From positions 1 to 64,000 of the forward strand of contig JAZPZD010000015.1 in the NCBI GenBank assembly GCA_045544515.1: DNA of 64,000 nucleotides. Reading direction: 5' to 3'. Numbering within the stretch: position 1 is the first letter of the stretch; each line of letters begins with the position of its first letter. The position numbers and the translations under genes are program-made. The DNA is from RGIG8748 sp045544515. Its GTDB lineage: Bacteria > Bacillota > Clostridia > UMGS1810. This document shows positions 1 to 8,336 of the stretch, piece after piece. A model generated the notes under the pieces. It was given only the letters and a program-made list of their open reading frames with translations, was not told the origin of the DNA and did no database searches.

Positions 1-10
1 ATGAATTTTC

Positions 11-106
11 GGTGCAGTGTTTTTGTGTCAATGCGAGGCAAAAACACAGCTAATGCTGACGCATTTGCGAGTATTTTAACGATGCAGTGGCGTAAAAACA
101 CGCACC
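11..106. repeat. Imperfect long hairpin, repeat-like
   Basis: The stretch from about 11 to 34 (ggtgcagtgtttttgtg...) is an imperfect inverted copy of about 83 to 106 (...gtaaaaacacgcacc), so a transcript could fold into a long hairpin with a loop of about 48 bases. The frame across it is open for 66 codons from the window edge, but the peptide has no recognisable domain and no ribosome binding site is visible. I read it as a non-coding dispersed repeat rather than a gene. The left edge may be cut by the window. Confidence 0.4.
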
Positions 107-206
107 CAAAACGGGTTCGGATACTAACGCAACTGCTTAACCTATCGGGTTTGAAGCTTTTAAATAAAAAGTTTAATAAAATGTTTAGTATGTATTACTA
201 AATCAA

Positions 207-227
207 AAGTTTAGTTAAACTAAACTT
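207..227. promoter_or_regulatory. Operator-like palindrome upstream of the epimerase gene
   Basis: A 21-base palindrome with perfect 10-base arms around one central base (core GTTTAGTTAAACTAAAC) lies in the AT-rich gap of about 190 bases before the aldose 1-epimerase-like gene. The TTTAG...CTAAA shape is reminiscent of operators of sugar-responsive ROK/XylR-type repressors, but that is a resemblance only. A -10-like TAGAAT is at 351-356 without a good -35, so the promoter position is unclear. Confidence 0.35.
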
Positions 228-391
228 ATACGCACGAGAAATATTATAATACTATTTTATATATATGTCAATAGAAAAGTCGAATTATTTGCCAATTAAA
301 ATGTGCTATTTTTTCATTAAATTTTTATGGCTTTTTTTGTAAATCTGTGGTAGAATATTTTTATAAATAACTTTGCACTGGAGGAATTTAT

Positions 392-1360
392 GTGAATAAC
401 AAATACATAGGCCACCCATCTCAAGTTTTCGGAGTTAAGGAAGCACGCCTTACCGGAGGCAAGGCAGACGGTATGCGTGTCCTTGAAGTAAGAAACGGCA
501 AGGGGTTGGAATTTACCGTATCTCTCGACAGATGTGCCGATATCCCATATCTTTTCTACAAAGGCAACTCTATGGCATACATCGCACCCTGCGGTATGGT
601 GGGCCCCCACTACTATGACAACTCGGGCACAAACTTTCTAAAATCCTTTACTGCAGGATTTCTTACAACCTGCGGTCTTACCGCTGTGGGAAGTCCCTGC
701 CTTGATGACGGAGAACAAACACCGCTGCACGGCGACATTGCCAATACCCCGTCGGAAAACCACTCTTACTTCTATGATGATGACAACATTACAATAACTG
801 CTGCAATAAGGGATGCCAGCATTTTTTCAAGACAGCTCGTTCTTACAAGAAAGTACATCTGCTCGCTTAAAGAAAACAAAATAACCCTTATTGACACCGT
901 AGAAAATGTCGGTTCAAAGAAAACACCGTATATGATTCTCTATCACTGCAATATGGGGTATCCATTGCTTAAGGAAAATTCGATTTTGTCTGTTTCTTCA
1001 AGCGATGTCGGTGCCAGAAACGAACATTCGTTAAAGGACATAGACACATGGGACAAGATGCTCCCTCCCACAGACGATTTTGTGGAGCAGTGCTACTATC
1101 ACAAGATAGAGGGTACTCCCCGTATTTCACTAAAAAGCCCCGACATAAACACCGAGCTTAATATTACATACGACAACTCCACACTCGACTGCTTTACCCA
1201 GTGGAAGATGCTTGGTTCTTACGAATATGCTCTGGGACTTGAACCCGGCAACTGCTATCCCGACGGAAGAGATGTAATGAGAGAAAAAGGGATACTCAAA
1301 TTCTTAAATCCGGGCGAAAAAACTACAAACACATTGACATTTACTTTTGGCAATATATAA
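392..1360 (+). CDS. Aldose 1-epimerase family protein (DUF4432)
   Basis: A 322-residue cytoplasmic protein of the DUF4432 branch of the galactose-mutarotase superfamily. Visible landmarks are the HGDIANTP segment (about residue 110), LYHCNMGYPLL (about 187) and ALGLEPGNC (about 283), matching the usual order of active-site loops in the family. It probably interconverts sugar anomers or binds a sugar acid; the substrate cannot be read. The start is GTG at 392, because the overlapping ATG at 390 is followed directly by TGA; GGAGG at 380-384 is 7 bases upstream. It is monocistronic, facing a PepSY lipoprotein gene across a shared terminator. The family call is firm, the substrate unknown. Confidence 0.85.
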   Translation: MNNKYIGHPSQVFGVKEARLTGGKADGMRVLEVRNGKGLEFTVSLDRCADIPYLFYKGNSMAYIAPCGMVGPHYYDNSGTNFLKSFTAGFLTTCGLTAVGSPCLDDGEQTPLHGDIANTPSENHSYFYDDDNITITAAIRDASIFSRQLVLTRKYICSLKENKITLIDTVENVGSKKTPYMILYHCNMGYPLLKENSILSVSSSDVGARNEHSLKDIDTWDKMLPPTDDFVEQCYYHKIEGTPRISLKSPDINTELNITYDNSTLDCFTQWKMLGSYEYALGLEPGNCYPDGRDVMREKGILKFLNPGEKTTNTLTFTFGNI

Positions 1361-1364
1361 AAGA

Positions 1365-1404
1365 AAAAGCGATTTTGCAAGCTAAATCCTGCAAAATCGC
1401 TTTT
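1365..1404. terminator. Bidirectional terminator
   Basis: A 15-bp perfect stem (aaaagcgattttgca / its complement) with a 10-base loop sits between two convergent genes. T-tracts on both strands let it serve the epimerase gene and the PepSY gene. Confidence 0.85.
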
Positions 1405-1410
1405 CTGTTA

Positions 1411-1950
1411 TCAGTCAAATACGCTCTCTTTTTCCCATTTGATTATTTCGCCCGTTTTGGCGTCTATCTCAAATTCGTATTCTGTGGTGTCATATATGAG
1501 CTTGCCCTCGTATGTGAGAGAGCCGTTTTCGCTGTCAAACTCCATTTCTCTTACATCGCCCACAGATGAACCGGGAACTTTGGAAGATGCAATCTCTTTG
1601 GCTCTCTCGGGTGTTATAACCTCGCCCTCGGGTATGGCGTTATCGGTATTGCTCTCCTGGGTTCTGTCCACAGTTTCGGCATCTTCGTCAAAGGATATCA
1701 CCTTGCCGCTTTTGGCATCTATCTCGTAGTCGTACTCCTTAAAATCCTTGGTGTAGAACTCCACCTCGTAAACTGATGCTCCGTCTTCTCTGTCACGCTC
1801 TATCCTGGTAAAGCGTACATCCTCACTCTTGAAGCCTGCCTGCTCCAGGGCTATCCTTTTGGCATCGTCTTTGGTTATTGTATCGTTGCCGCCGCACGCA
1901 GATAATACAAGGCAGATAGATACAAGTGATAACACAAGAAATTTTTTCAT
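1411..1950 (-). CDS. PepSY-domain lipoprotein
   Basis: A 179-residue exported protein. Residues 1-18 form a lipoprotein signal peptide ending in the lipobox LSAC, with Cys19 as the lipidation site. Two PepSY-type repeats follow (about 25-85 and 112-178), each ending in a YEIDAKSGK / FEIDAKTGE beta hairpin typical of the family. PepSY proteins are thought to act at the membrane surface, often as peptidase inhibitors or modulators; no enzyme activity is expected. The start has a clear AGGAGG site. It has its own promoter with a perfect inverted repeat over the likely transcription start, so it is probably controlled by a dedicated repressor. The exact role is unknown. Confidence 0.85.
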   Translation of the reverse strand: MKKFLVLSLVSICLVLSACGGNDTITKDDAKRIALEQAGFKSEDVRFTRIERDREDGASVYEVEFYTKDFKEYDYEIDAKSGKVISFDEDAETVDRTQESNTDNAIPEGEVITPERAKEIASSKVPGSSVGDVREMEFDSENGSLTYEGKLIYDTTEYEFEIDAKTGEIIKWEKESVFD

Positions 1951-2004
1951 AACAAAACCTCCTTATTTCTATATTATACAGTAAAAATCAAAAAATATTA
2001 TTCT

Positions 2005-2064
2005 TACAAGTTAGCTACGACTAACTTGTAGCTATATAATAGCATACTTTCCATCTTTTGTCAA
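2005..2064 (-). promoter_or_regulatory. Promoter with operator-like inverted repeat for the PepSY gene
   Basis: On the minus strand TTGACA (2059-2064) and TATTAT (2036-2041) are 17 bases apart, close to the sigma-A consensus. Just downstream, over the expected start point, is a perfect inverted repeat of 10-base arms (TACAAGTTAG, 6-base spacer, CTAACTTGTA; 2005-2030). Its TTAG-N6-CTAA core recalls DtxR-type metalloregulator sites, but the regulator is not identifiable here. Confidence 0.75.
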
Positions 2065-2065
2065 C

Positions 2066-2100
2066 AAAAAACGCAAAGCCGAAAAAGGCTTTGCGTTTTA
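2066..2100 (-). terminator. Terminator downstream of pnp
   Basis: A GC-rich stem (aaacgcaaagcc / ggctttgcgttt) with a 6-base loop and a T-tract on the minus strand, starting about 10 bases after the pnp stop codon. Confidence 0.85.
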
Positions 2101-2109
2101 TACATCTTA

Positions 2110-4212
2110 TTAGTTCTGTTCTTCTGTTTCTACTTCATTAAGAGCGTCTTTTCTGGAAAGGTTGTTTCTGCCCATCTTGTCGATTTCCACGAGCTTAACG
2201 ATGATTTCGTCGCCCTCGGAAACAACATCTTCCACCTTGTTTACTCTCTTGGTATCGAGCTTGGAAATGTGAACAAGACCCTCTCTGTTTGGCATAAATT
2301 CTACAAACGCACCAAATTCCATAATCTTGGTAACCTTGCCCTTGTAAATCTTGCCTACTTCGGGTTCTGCAACTATGCCCTCAACAGTAGCAAGAGCTCT
2401 CTTGGCAGCTTCTGTATCTTCGGAAAGGATATATACAGAGCCGTCGTCGTTTATATCAATCTTAACGCCTGTATCTGCAATAATCTTCTGAATAACCTTG
2501 CCGCCTGTTCCGATAACATCTTTGATCTTTTCAACAGGAACCTTGGTTGTGATAATCTTGGGAGCATATGTCGAAAGCTCGCCTCTGGGAGCTTCTATTG
2601 CCTTGAGCATTACTTCGTCTAATATATAGTTTCTTGCAACTCTGGTCTTTTCGAATGCTTCTTTGATTATGTCATAGGTAAGACCGTCTACCTTGATGTC
2701 CATCTGGATTGCTGTGATACCGTCCTTGGTACCTGCAACCTTGAAGTCCATATCTCCGTAGAAGTCCTCAACACCCTGAATATCTACCATTGTAAGGAAC
2801 TCATCGCCTTTTGTGATAAGACCGCAGGAGATACCTGCAACAGGAGCCTTAATCGGAACACCTGCATCCATAAGTGCGAGAGTACTTCCGCATACGGAGC
2901 CCTGTGATGTAGAACCGTTTGAAGACAAAACTTCGGATACGAGTCTTATTGCATAGGGGAAATCTTCCTCGGAGGGAATAACAGGCTTTAATGCTCTCTC
3001 TGCCAATGCTCCGTGACCGATTTCTCTTCTTCCGGGGCCTCTGGAGGGCTTGGTTTCGCCAACAGAGTATGAGGGGAAGTTGTAGTGGTGCATATATCTC
3101 TTGGAGGTTTCCTCGTCAATACCGTCTATTGTCTGGGATTCGCTCATAGCACCGAGAGTTGCTATTGTAAGAACCTGTGTCTGTCCTCTGGAGAAAAGTC
3201 CCGAACCGTGTGTTCTGGGAAGTATTCCAACACTTGCACTTAAGGGACGGATTTCGTCGATAGCTCTGCCGTCTACTCTCTTGTGGTCTTCAAAGAGCCA
3301 CTTTCTTACGATTTCCTTCTGTATCTTGTAGAAGATTTCGTCTATTTCGGCATCTCTGCCCTCACCCTCTTCGCCAAGGTACTGCATAAGCTCATCGGTC
3401 AAAATCTTCATTCTGTCGTCACGGATTCTCTTGTCGTCGGTGTCTATTGCAGCACATACCTTGTCGTATGAGAATGCATAAACCTTGTCATAGAGGTCGT
3501 GGTCTACTTCGTGTGCGGTGTAGGGTTCTTTTTCCTTACCTACTTCTGCCACGATTGTGTCTATAAAGTCACAAATCTTTTTGATTTCTTCGTGTGCGTA
3601 AACAATAGCGTTAAACATTGTATCTTCTTTAACTTCGTTAGCACCGGCTTCTATCATAACAATCTTTTCTCTTGTACCGGCAACGGTTACATACATTTCG
3701 CTCTTTTCACGCTGCTCCAATGTGGGATTGATAACAAACTCGCCGTCTACAAGACCTACAACTACCGCACCCACAGGGCCTGCAAAAGGCATCTGGGAGA
3801 TAGAAATAGCAATAGATGCACCGTTCATTGCACAAACCTCGGGAGAGTTGTCTATATCCACGCTCATTACAGTAGTTACGATACCAACATCGTTTCTGTA
3901 ATCCTTGGGGAAGAGAGGTCTTATGGGTCTGTCTATAACTCTGGATGTAAGGATAGCCTTTTCGCTGGGCTTGCCCTCTCTCTTCAAAAATCCGCCGGGG
4001 ATTTTGCCTACGGAGTACATCTTTTCTTCATAATCTACGCTAAGCGGGAAGAAATCTACACCGTCTCTGGGTTTTGCTGATGCTGTTGCAGTAGCCAAAA
4101 CTACGGTATCGCCGTATCTTACCATTGCTGCACCGGATGCAAGCTGTGCCACCTCGCCGGTTTCCACAGTAAATTCTCTACCGGCAATAGTTGTGGTAAA
4201 TGTTTTTTTCAT
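2110..4212 (-). CDS. pnp: Polyribonucleotide nucleotidyltransferase (PNPase)
   Basis: A 700-residue phosphorolytic 3'-5' exoribonuclease that degrades RNA to nucleoside diphosphates and works with degradosome partners in the cytoplasm. Order: two RNase PH-like domains (about 1-220 and 300-540) separated by an alpha-helical linker, then a KH domain with GTGGKVIQKI (about 560-570) and a C-terminal S1 domain (IYKGKVTKIMEFGAFVEF, about 625 onward). Length is typical. The start is ATG at 4212 (MKKTF...), with AAGGAGG upstream; the 19 extra codons of the longer open frame fall in the structured leader. It follows rpsO, the usual order. The leader holds a large nested hairpin that may mediate autoregulation. 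Confidence 0.97.
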   Translation of the reverse strand: MKKTFTTTIAGREFTVETGEVAQLASGAAMVRYGDTVVLATATASAKPRDGVDFFPLSVDYEEKMYSVGKIPGGFLKREGKPSEKAILTSRVIDRPIRPLFPKDYRNDVGIVTTVMSVDIDNSPEVCAMNGASIAISISQMPFAGPVGAVVVGLVDGEFVINPTLEQREKSEMYVTVAGTREKIVMIEAGANEVKEDTMFNAIVYAHEEIKKICDFIDTIVAEVGKEKEPYTAHEVDHDLYDKVYAFSYDKVCAAIDTDDKRIRDDRMKILTDELMQYLGEEGEGRDAEIDEIFYKIQKEIVRKWLFEDHKRVDGRAIDEIRPLSASVGILPRTHGSGLFSRGQTQVLTIATLGAMSESQTIDGIDEETSKRYMHHYNFPSYSVGETKPSRGPGRREIGHGALAERALKPVIPSEEDFPYAIRLVSEVLSSNGSTSQGSVCGSTLALMDAGVPIKAPVAGISCGLITKGDEFLTMVDIQGVEDFYGDMDFKVAGTKDGITAIQMDIKVDGLTYDIIKEAFEKTRVARNYILDEVMLKAIEAPRGELSTYAPKIITTKVPVEKIKDVIGTGGKVIQKIIADTGVKIDINDDGSVYILSEDTEAAKRALATVEGIVAEPEVGKIYKGKVTKIMEFGAFVEFMPNREGLVHISKLDTKRVNKVEDVVSEGDEIIVKLVEIDKMGRNNLSRKDALNEVETEEQN

Positions 4213-4236
4213 AACTTTTTTCCTCCTTGAAATTTT

Positions 4237-4323
4237 TCGGGAAAAAGCTCCATCAGCAGTTAAATACACATTTTTTAAAACAAAAACTGCATATTTAACT
4301 GCTAATACCGACAGATTTCCCGA
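4237..4323 (-). promoter_or_regulatory. Nested long hairpin in the pnp leader
   Basis: Between rpsO and pnp an outer 8-bp stem (4237-4244 with 4316-4323, tcgggaaa/tttcccga) encloses a perfect 12-bp stem (4255-4266 with 4292-4303, agcagttaaata and its complement). It ends about 24 bases before the pnp start. In E. coli a long leader duplex cut by RNase III underlies PNPase autoregulation; the same role here is inference. Confidence 0.6.
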
Positions 4324-4347
4324 TGTTTTTTAAAATATGCAAAACAG

Positions 4348-4375
4348 GCAAAGAGGTTTATTGTAACCTCTTTGC
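4348..4375 (-). terminator. Hairpin after rpsO, partial terminator or processing site
   Basis: An 11-bp stem (gcaaagaggtt and complement) with a 6-base loop starts about 12 bases after the rpsO stop. The following minus-strand sequence (ctgttttgcatatttt) is only moderately T-rich, so read-through into pnp is likely. Confidence 0.65.
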
Positions 4376-4387
4376 CCGAAATGTAAA

Positions 4388-4651
4388 CTACTTTCTGATG
4401 TTGAGTCTTGCAATGATAGAACGGTATCTTTCGATATCAATCTTAGCAAGATAGTTAAGAAGGCCTCTTCTCTTACCAACCATCATAAGAAGACCTCTTC
4501 TGGAATGGTGGTCCTTCATATTGGACTTTAAGTGCTGTGTGAGGTGATTGATTCTGTGAGTAAGAATTGCAATCTGAACCTCAGGTGAACCTGTGTCGCC
4601 TTCGTGAGTAGCATACTCTTTGATAATAGCCTGCTTTGTTTCCTTTAACAT
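4388..4651 (-). CDS. rpsO: 30S ribosomal protein S15
   Basis: An 87-residue primary-binding protein of the 30S platform that contacts 16S rRNA helices 20-22 and helps recruit S6-S18. The signature HEGDTGSPEVQ (about 16-26) and DHHSRRGLL (about 47-55) are present, and the length matches the family (88-89). A strong AAGGAGG lies before ATG. It heads the rpsO-pnp unit, with a promoter about 100 bases upstream and a leader that may carry an S15 feedback site. Confidence 0.98.
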   Translation of the reverse strand: MLKETKQAIIKEYATHEGDTGSPEVQIAILTHRINHLTQHLKSNMKDHHSRRGLLMMVGKRRGLLNYLAKIDIERYRSIIARLNIRK

Positions 4652-4753
4652 AATAAATCCTCCTTAAATTAGCCAATAGGCTTTAATAATCGCCGCAATA
4701 CAAAGGCACGGTTGGAGTATCCAAAACCTTAGTATTGGGCTGACAACTATGCT

Positions 4754-4782
4754 ATTATAACACAAGAAAACCGAATTGTAAA
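4754..4782 (-). promoter_or_regulatory. rpsO promoter and leader
   Basis: On the minus strand TTTACA (4777-4782) and TATAAT (4754-4759) are 17 bases apart. The leader of about 95 bases to the rpsO start can form GC-rich stems (for example agcc/ggct around 4671-4683). Firmicute rpsO leaders often bind S15; I cannot confirm which class this is. Confidence 0.75.
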
Positions 4783-4849
4783 TAGTTTTTTGAAAAAATA
4801 TTTTTTGTGATTGTTCACCGTATATTCACATAAAATTATGATTATAAAT

Positions 4850-4878
4850 TTGACATATCACTCAAAAAATGATATAAT
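4850..4878 (+). promoter_or_regulatory. lysA promoter
   Basis: Perfect TTGACA (4850-4855) and TATAAT (4873-4878) at 17-base spacing, about 45 bases before the lysA start. Confidence 0.9.
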
Positions 4879-4923
4879 TTACAATTAGAATGGGTAATTA
4901 TAATAAATGCGGAGGAAACACCA

Positions 4924-6222
4924 ATGTACGCTCTAAACCATCTGAAAATAAACAGTAAAAATCATCTTGAAATCGGCGGCTGCGACGCAGTGGAGCTTGC
5001 AAAAGAGTATGGCACTCCGCTCTATGTAATGGCAGAGGATGTAATACGCCAAAATATGCAAACTTACCGCGATGCACTAAATAAATATTACAGCGGAAAA
5101 GGCAAAGCTTATTATGCAAGCAAGGCACTCTCGGCTATGTTTATGTATAAAATTGCCAAAGAAGAGGGCCTGGGTGCCGATGTAGTATCGGGAGGAGAGC
5201 TCTATACCGCGTTAAAGGCGGGCTTTGACGCCGGAGATATTTGTTTTCACGGTAACAACAAAAGCTATGAAGAACTCAAAATGGCTGTGGAAAATGATGT
5301 AGGCATAATTGCCGCAGACAGCAGAAGTGAGCTTGATACCTTAAATACTCTTGCAAAAGAATACGGCAAAACCGTAAAGGTAATATTCCGGATAAAGCCC
5401 GGCGTTGAGGCACACACTCACGAATTTATAAGTACAGGGCAGATAGACTCAAAGTTTGGCTTTTCCATAGAAAACGGTGAAGCCGACGAAATCTGCAGCT
5501 ATGCCAAAACATTAGACTCCATAGAGGTAATAGGTATACACTGCCACATCGGCTCGCAGATTTTCGATTTGGAGCCGTTCAGGCTTGCGGCAGAAGTTAT
5601 GACAAGATATTACGCCAAGGCAAAAAAGCAGTTTAATCTACCGCTTACCACACTGGACCTTGGAGGCGGCTTTGGCATAAGCTATACCAAAGACGACAAC
5701 CCTTGCCAATACGACAAGTTTATAGAGGCTGTTTCTGTCGTTGTCAAGAATATTTGCAAAGAGGAAAACATAGACCTGCCCGACATACATATGGAGCCGG
5801 GGCGTTCTATCGTAGGCGATGCAGGTATCACACTGTACAAAGTCGGCAATATTAAGGATATAAAAGGCGTACGCAAATATGTGTCGGTAGACGGCGGTAT
5901 GGCGGATAACCCCAGATATATCCTCTACGAAGCAAAGTACGACGGTGTCCTTGCCAACCGTGCAAACGACGAAGAAGAAGAAACTGTAACCGTATGCGGC
6001 AAGTGCTGCGAGTCGGGCGATATAATAATAAAAGATGCCCACCTGCCCAAAGCAAAAGAGGGAGATATCCTCGCCGTAATGTCGACAGGTGCATACAACT
6101 ACTCTATGGCAAGTAACTACAACCGTCTCACCCGCCCTGCAATAGTTATTGCAAAAGACGGTTCTTCAAAAATTGTTGTAAAAAGAGAAACCTACGAGGA
6201 TTTAATAAGAAATGATGTTTAA
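4924..6222 (+). CDS. lysA: Diaminopimelate decarboxylase
   Basis: A 432-residue PLP-dependent fold-type III enzyme that decarboxylates meso-diaminopimelate to L-lysine, the last step of lysine synthesis. Seen: the PLP-lysine segment YYASKALSA (Lys at about 62), HCHIGSQ (about 202), LGGGFG (about 243), EPGRSIV (about 290) and the CGKCCESGD active-site cysteine segment (about 356). Length is typical. GGAGG precedes ATG, and a consensus promoter lies just upstream. The next gene follows after 12 bases, so it may lead the M50-scpA-scpB-ytfJ transcript. Confidence 0.96.
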   Translation: MYALNHLKINSKNHLEIGGCDAVELAKEYGTPLYVMAEDVIRQNMQTYRDALNKYYSGKGKAYYASKALSAMFMYKIAKEEGLGADVVSGGELYTALKAGFDAGDICFHGNNKSYEELKMAVENDVGIIAADSRSELDTLNTLAKEYGKTVKVIFRIKPGVEAHTHEFISTGQIDSKFGFSIENGEADEICSYAKTLDSIEVIGIHCHIGSQIFDLEPFRLAAEVMTRYYAKAKKQFNLPLTTLDLGGGFGISYTKDDNPCQYDKFIEAVSVVVKNICKEENIDLPDIHMEPGRSIVGDAGITLYKVGNIKDIKGVRKYVSVDGGMADNPRYILYEAKYDGVLANRANDEEEETVTVCGKCCESGDIIIKDAHLPKAKEGDILAVMSTGAYNYSMASNYNRLTRPAIVIAKDGSSKIVVKRETYEDLIRNDV

Positions 6223-6234
6223 GGGGTTTGACAT

Positions 6235-6870
6235 ATGGATATAAAATCATATATTCTGGGACTTGTTTTAAGCATTCCAGGACTTATAATAGCTCTTTCG
6301 CTCCACGAGTTTGCTCACGGATATGCGGCATACCTTATGGGTGATAGCACCGCCAAATACAATGGAAGACTGTCGCTCAATCCTTTCAGCCATTTGGATA
6401 TTATGGGTACCCTTTGCCTGTTTTTGTTCCGTTTTGGCTGGGCAAAGCCTGTGCCGATTAATCCTTACAACTTCAAAAAACGCAGGTTGGGCATTATAGT
6501 AGTAAGCCTTGCAGGACCTTTTATGAACTTTGTCGTAGCTGTTATTTCGGCGTTTGTGCTCGAAATAATAAGACGGTTTATGCCATACGGCGAGTTGCAC
6601 AACTTTTTGTACTATGTAGTTCTGTACTCCTTGATGCTAAATGTCGGTCTTATGTGCTTTAACTTAATTCCCATACCGCCGCTTGACGGTTCCAAGGTTC
6701 TACTTGAGCTTTTGCCGTACAGATATGCAGAGGTCTTTTATCGTATAGAGCAGTATAGCTCACTTATACTTATGGCACTTCTTTTTACAAACGCACTCTC
6801 GCCTGTACTTAACACAATGAGGTCGTTTGTACTTACTGCGATTAATATTATAGTAGGATTGGTTTTTTAA
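6235..6870 (+). CDS. Site-2 protease family (M50) membrane metalloprotease
   Basis: A 211-residue integral membrane protein with about five or six hydrophobic segments. The zinc site HEFAH (about 24-28) and the later NLIPIPPLDGSK segment (about 143) with the Asp ligand identify an intramembrane M50B protease of the short YwhC-like group, without PDZ domain. Substrate is unknown. An NPFSHLD motif (about 50) is typical of this group. It lies 12 bases after lysA, and its stop codon abuts the scpA start codon, a gene order common in Clostridia. Confidence 0.88.
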   Translation: MDIKSYILGLVLSIPGLIIALSLHEFAHGYAAYLMGDSTAKYNGRLSLNPFSHLDIMGTLCLFLFRFGWAKPVPINPYNFKKRRLGIIVVSLAGPFMNFVVAVISAFVLEIIRRFMPYGELHNFLYYVVLYSLMLNVGLMCFNLIPIPPLDGSKVLLELLPYRYAEVFYRIEQYSSLILMALLFTNALSPVLNTMRSFVLTAINIIVGLVF

Positions 6871-7641
6871 ATGGAAGAACTTATTTTCAAACTGGAAAGC
6901 TTTGAGGGGCCTCTGGACCTGCTCGAGCACCTTATAAAAAAGAATAAGCTTGATATATGCACTGTATCACTTATAGAGATAACAGGGCAGTATATAGAAT
7001 ATATAAACAAGATGGAAGAAATGAACCTCGAGATTTCGGCAGAGTTTCTTGTGGTGGCGTCAAACCTACTTTATATCAAGTCCAAGGCACTCCTACCCAA
7101 GCACGACGAAGAAGAGGAAAACGCCGAAGACGCGGCAAAATCTCTTACAGAAGCTCTGAAAGAAAGGGCAAGGATGAGGATTATTTCCGAGAGATTTCGT
7201 ACTATGCAGTTTGACGGAACCTTCCGCTACTTTAAAGAAGAAGAAAAAATCGGCAAACCGCCGAGAGAAAACAAGTTTGAAAGCCTTGATATAGAAAAGC
7301 TCTACGAGGCATTTATGACAGTGCTTGAAAAAACCGAGCGAAGAGCACCCCCGCCAAAATCCAACTTTACGGGAATTGTAGGCAGAGAGCCTGTATCTGT
7401 AAAAGAAAAGGCAGGCAGCCTCATCGTGAGCCTGAAAAAAAACAAAAAGATGCGTTTTGAGCAGGTTTTCAGCGGTGCAAAGCACAAAAACGAGGTTGTT
7501 GCAATTTTTCTTGCAGTGCTCGAACTTATGAAATTAAATCAGATTATTGCCTATGAAGAGGACGACAGAATACTAATCCGCATCGGCGATAATATATCAG
7601 ATAATACAGAGGAGATATTGTCAAATATCAGCGGTGACTAA
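6871..7641 (+). CDS. scpA: Segregation and condensation protein A
   Basis: A 256-residue kleisin subunit of the SMC-ScpAB condensin-like complex, needed for chromosome compaction and origin segregation. The N-terminal signature KLESFEGPLDLLEHLIKKNK (about 6-25) is the SMC-contacting region; a charged linker with a Glu-rich stretch (about 73-85) follows, and a winged-helix C-terminus (about 170-245) fits the family. Its ATG directly follows the stop of the M50 gene, indicating translational coupling. scpB begins 2 bases after its stop. Confidence 0.96.
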   Translation: MEELIFKLESFEGPLDLLEHLIKKNKLDICTVSLIEITGQYIEYINKMEEMNLEISAEFLVVASNLLYIKSKALLPKHDEEEENAEDAAKSLTEALKERARMRIISERFRTMQFDGTFRYFKEEEKIGKPPRENKFESLDIEKLYEAFMTVLEKTERRAPPPKSNFTGIVGREPVSVKEKAGSLIVSLKKNKKMRFEQVFSGAKHKNEVVAIFLAVLELMKLNQIIAYEEDDRILIRIGDNISDNTEEILSNISGD

Positions 7642-7643
7642 TA

Positions 7644-8312
7644 ATGAACATAAAACCAAAAGCAATACTTGAGGGAATACTTTTTGCCAGCGGCGAAGCC
7701 GTACCTGTAAAAAGGCTTGCACAAGTAATGGAAATGAGCGAAAGAGAAACAGAAAAGCTGCTTAACGAAATGGCGGAGCAGTACAACTCATCCGACGAGA
7801 GGGGTATTTATCTGATACGCCTCGAGGATAGCTATCAGCTCTGCACCAAAAGAGAATACTACGAATACATCCACAGACTAAAGGAAAAAGCAAGAAGAGC
7901 CGCACTTACCAATGCAGGTCTTGAGGTTCTTTCGGTTGTGGCATACAATCAGCCTGTTACAAGGAGCACTGTGGAATTTATCCGAGGTGTAAACAGCGAC
8001 GGCCCTATCAACAACCTTGTGGCTTCGGGACTTCTGGAAGAAAAAGGCAGACTTGACGCTCCCGGCAGACCTATACTTTTTGGTACTACGGAGGAGTTTT
8101 TGCGATGTTTTAATCTGTCGTCGCTATCCGACCTGCCCGAAATAGACAAGCAGTATTCCTTTGAAGGATTAACAGGCGAAATAGGCAGCACTCCAATGTC
8201 CGTAACAGAAGAGGTAATAAACGAAAACCAGATAGAGATGGATTTTGAACCCGACGGCAAAGCATTGGAAAACGAAAAAGAACACCAGGAAGAATTTCTT
8301 TTTGATGATTAA
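7644..8312 (+). CDS. scpB: Segregation and condensation protein B
   Basis: A 222-residue partner that dimerises and binds the ScpA linker in the SMC complex. Two winged-helix domains are visible; the family signature LSVVAYNQPVTRSTVEFIRG spans about 92-112, followed by LVASGLLEEKGR and PGRPILFGTTEEFL. The C-terminal 40 residues are acidic and probably disordered. It is translationally coupled to scpA. Confidence 0.96.
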   Translation: MNIKPKAILEGILFASGEAVPVKRLAQVMEMSERETEKLLNEMAEQYNSSDERGIYLIRLEDSYQLCTKREYYEYIHRLKEKARRAALTNAGLEVLSVVAYNQPVTRSTVEFIRGVNSDGPINNLVASGLLEEKGRLDAPGRPILFGTTEEFLRCFNLSSLSDLPEIDKQYSFEGLTGEIGSTPMSVTEEVINENQIEMDFEPDGKALENEKEHQEEFLFDD

Positions 8313-8336
8313 TGTTTTTTGAAAGGATGGGATAAG

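Noticed and set aside
1..201. 66-codon plus-strand frame at the left edge
   Set aside because: No ribosome site, no domain, and the sequence is an imperfect hairpin; treated as repeat.
3499..4080. 193-codon plus-strand frame inside pnp
   Set aside because: Antisense shadow of a strongly conserved gene; peptide is of low complexity with no domain or ribosome site.
4213..4269. N-terminal extension of pnp by 19 codons
   Set aside because: Lies in the structured leader; MKKTF start has the ribosome site and matches the family.
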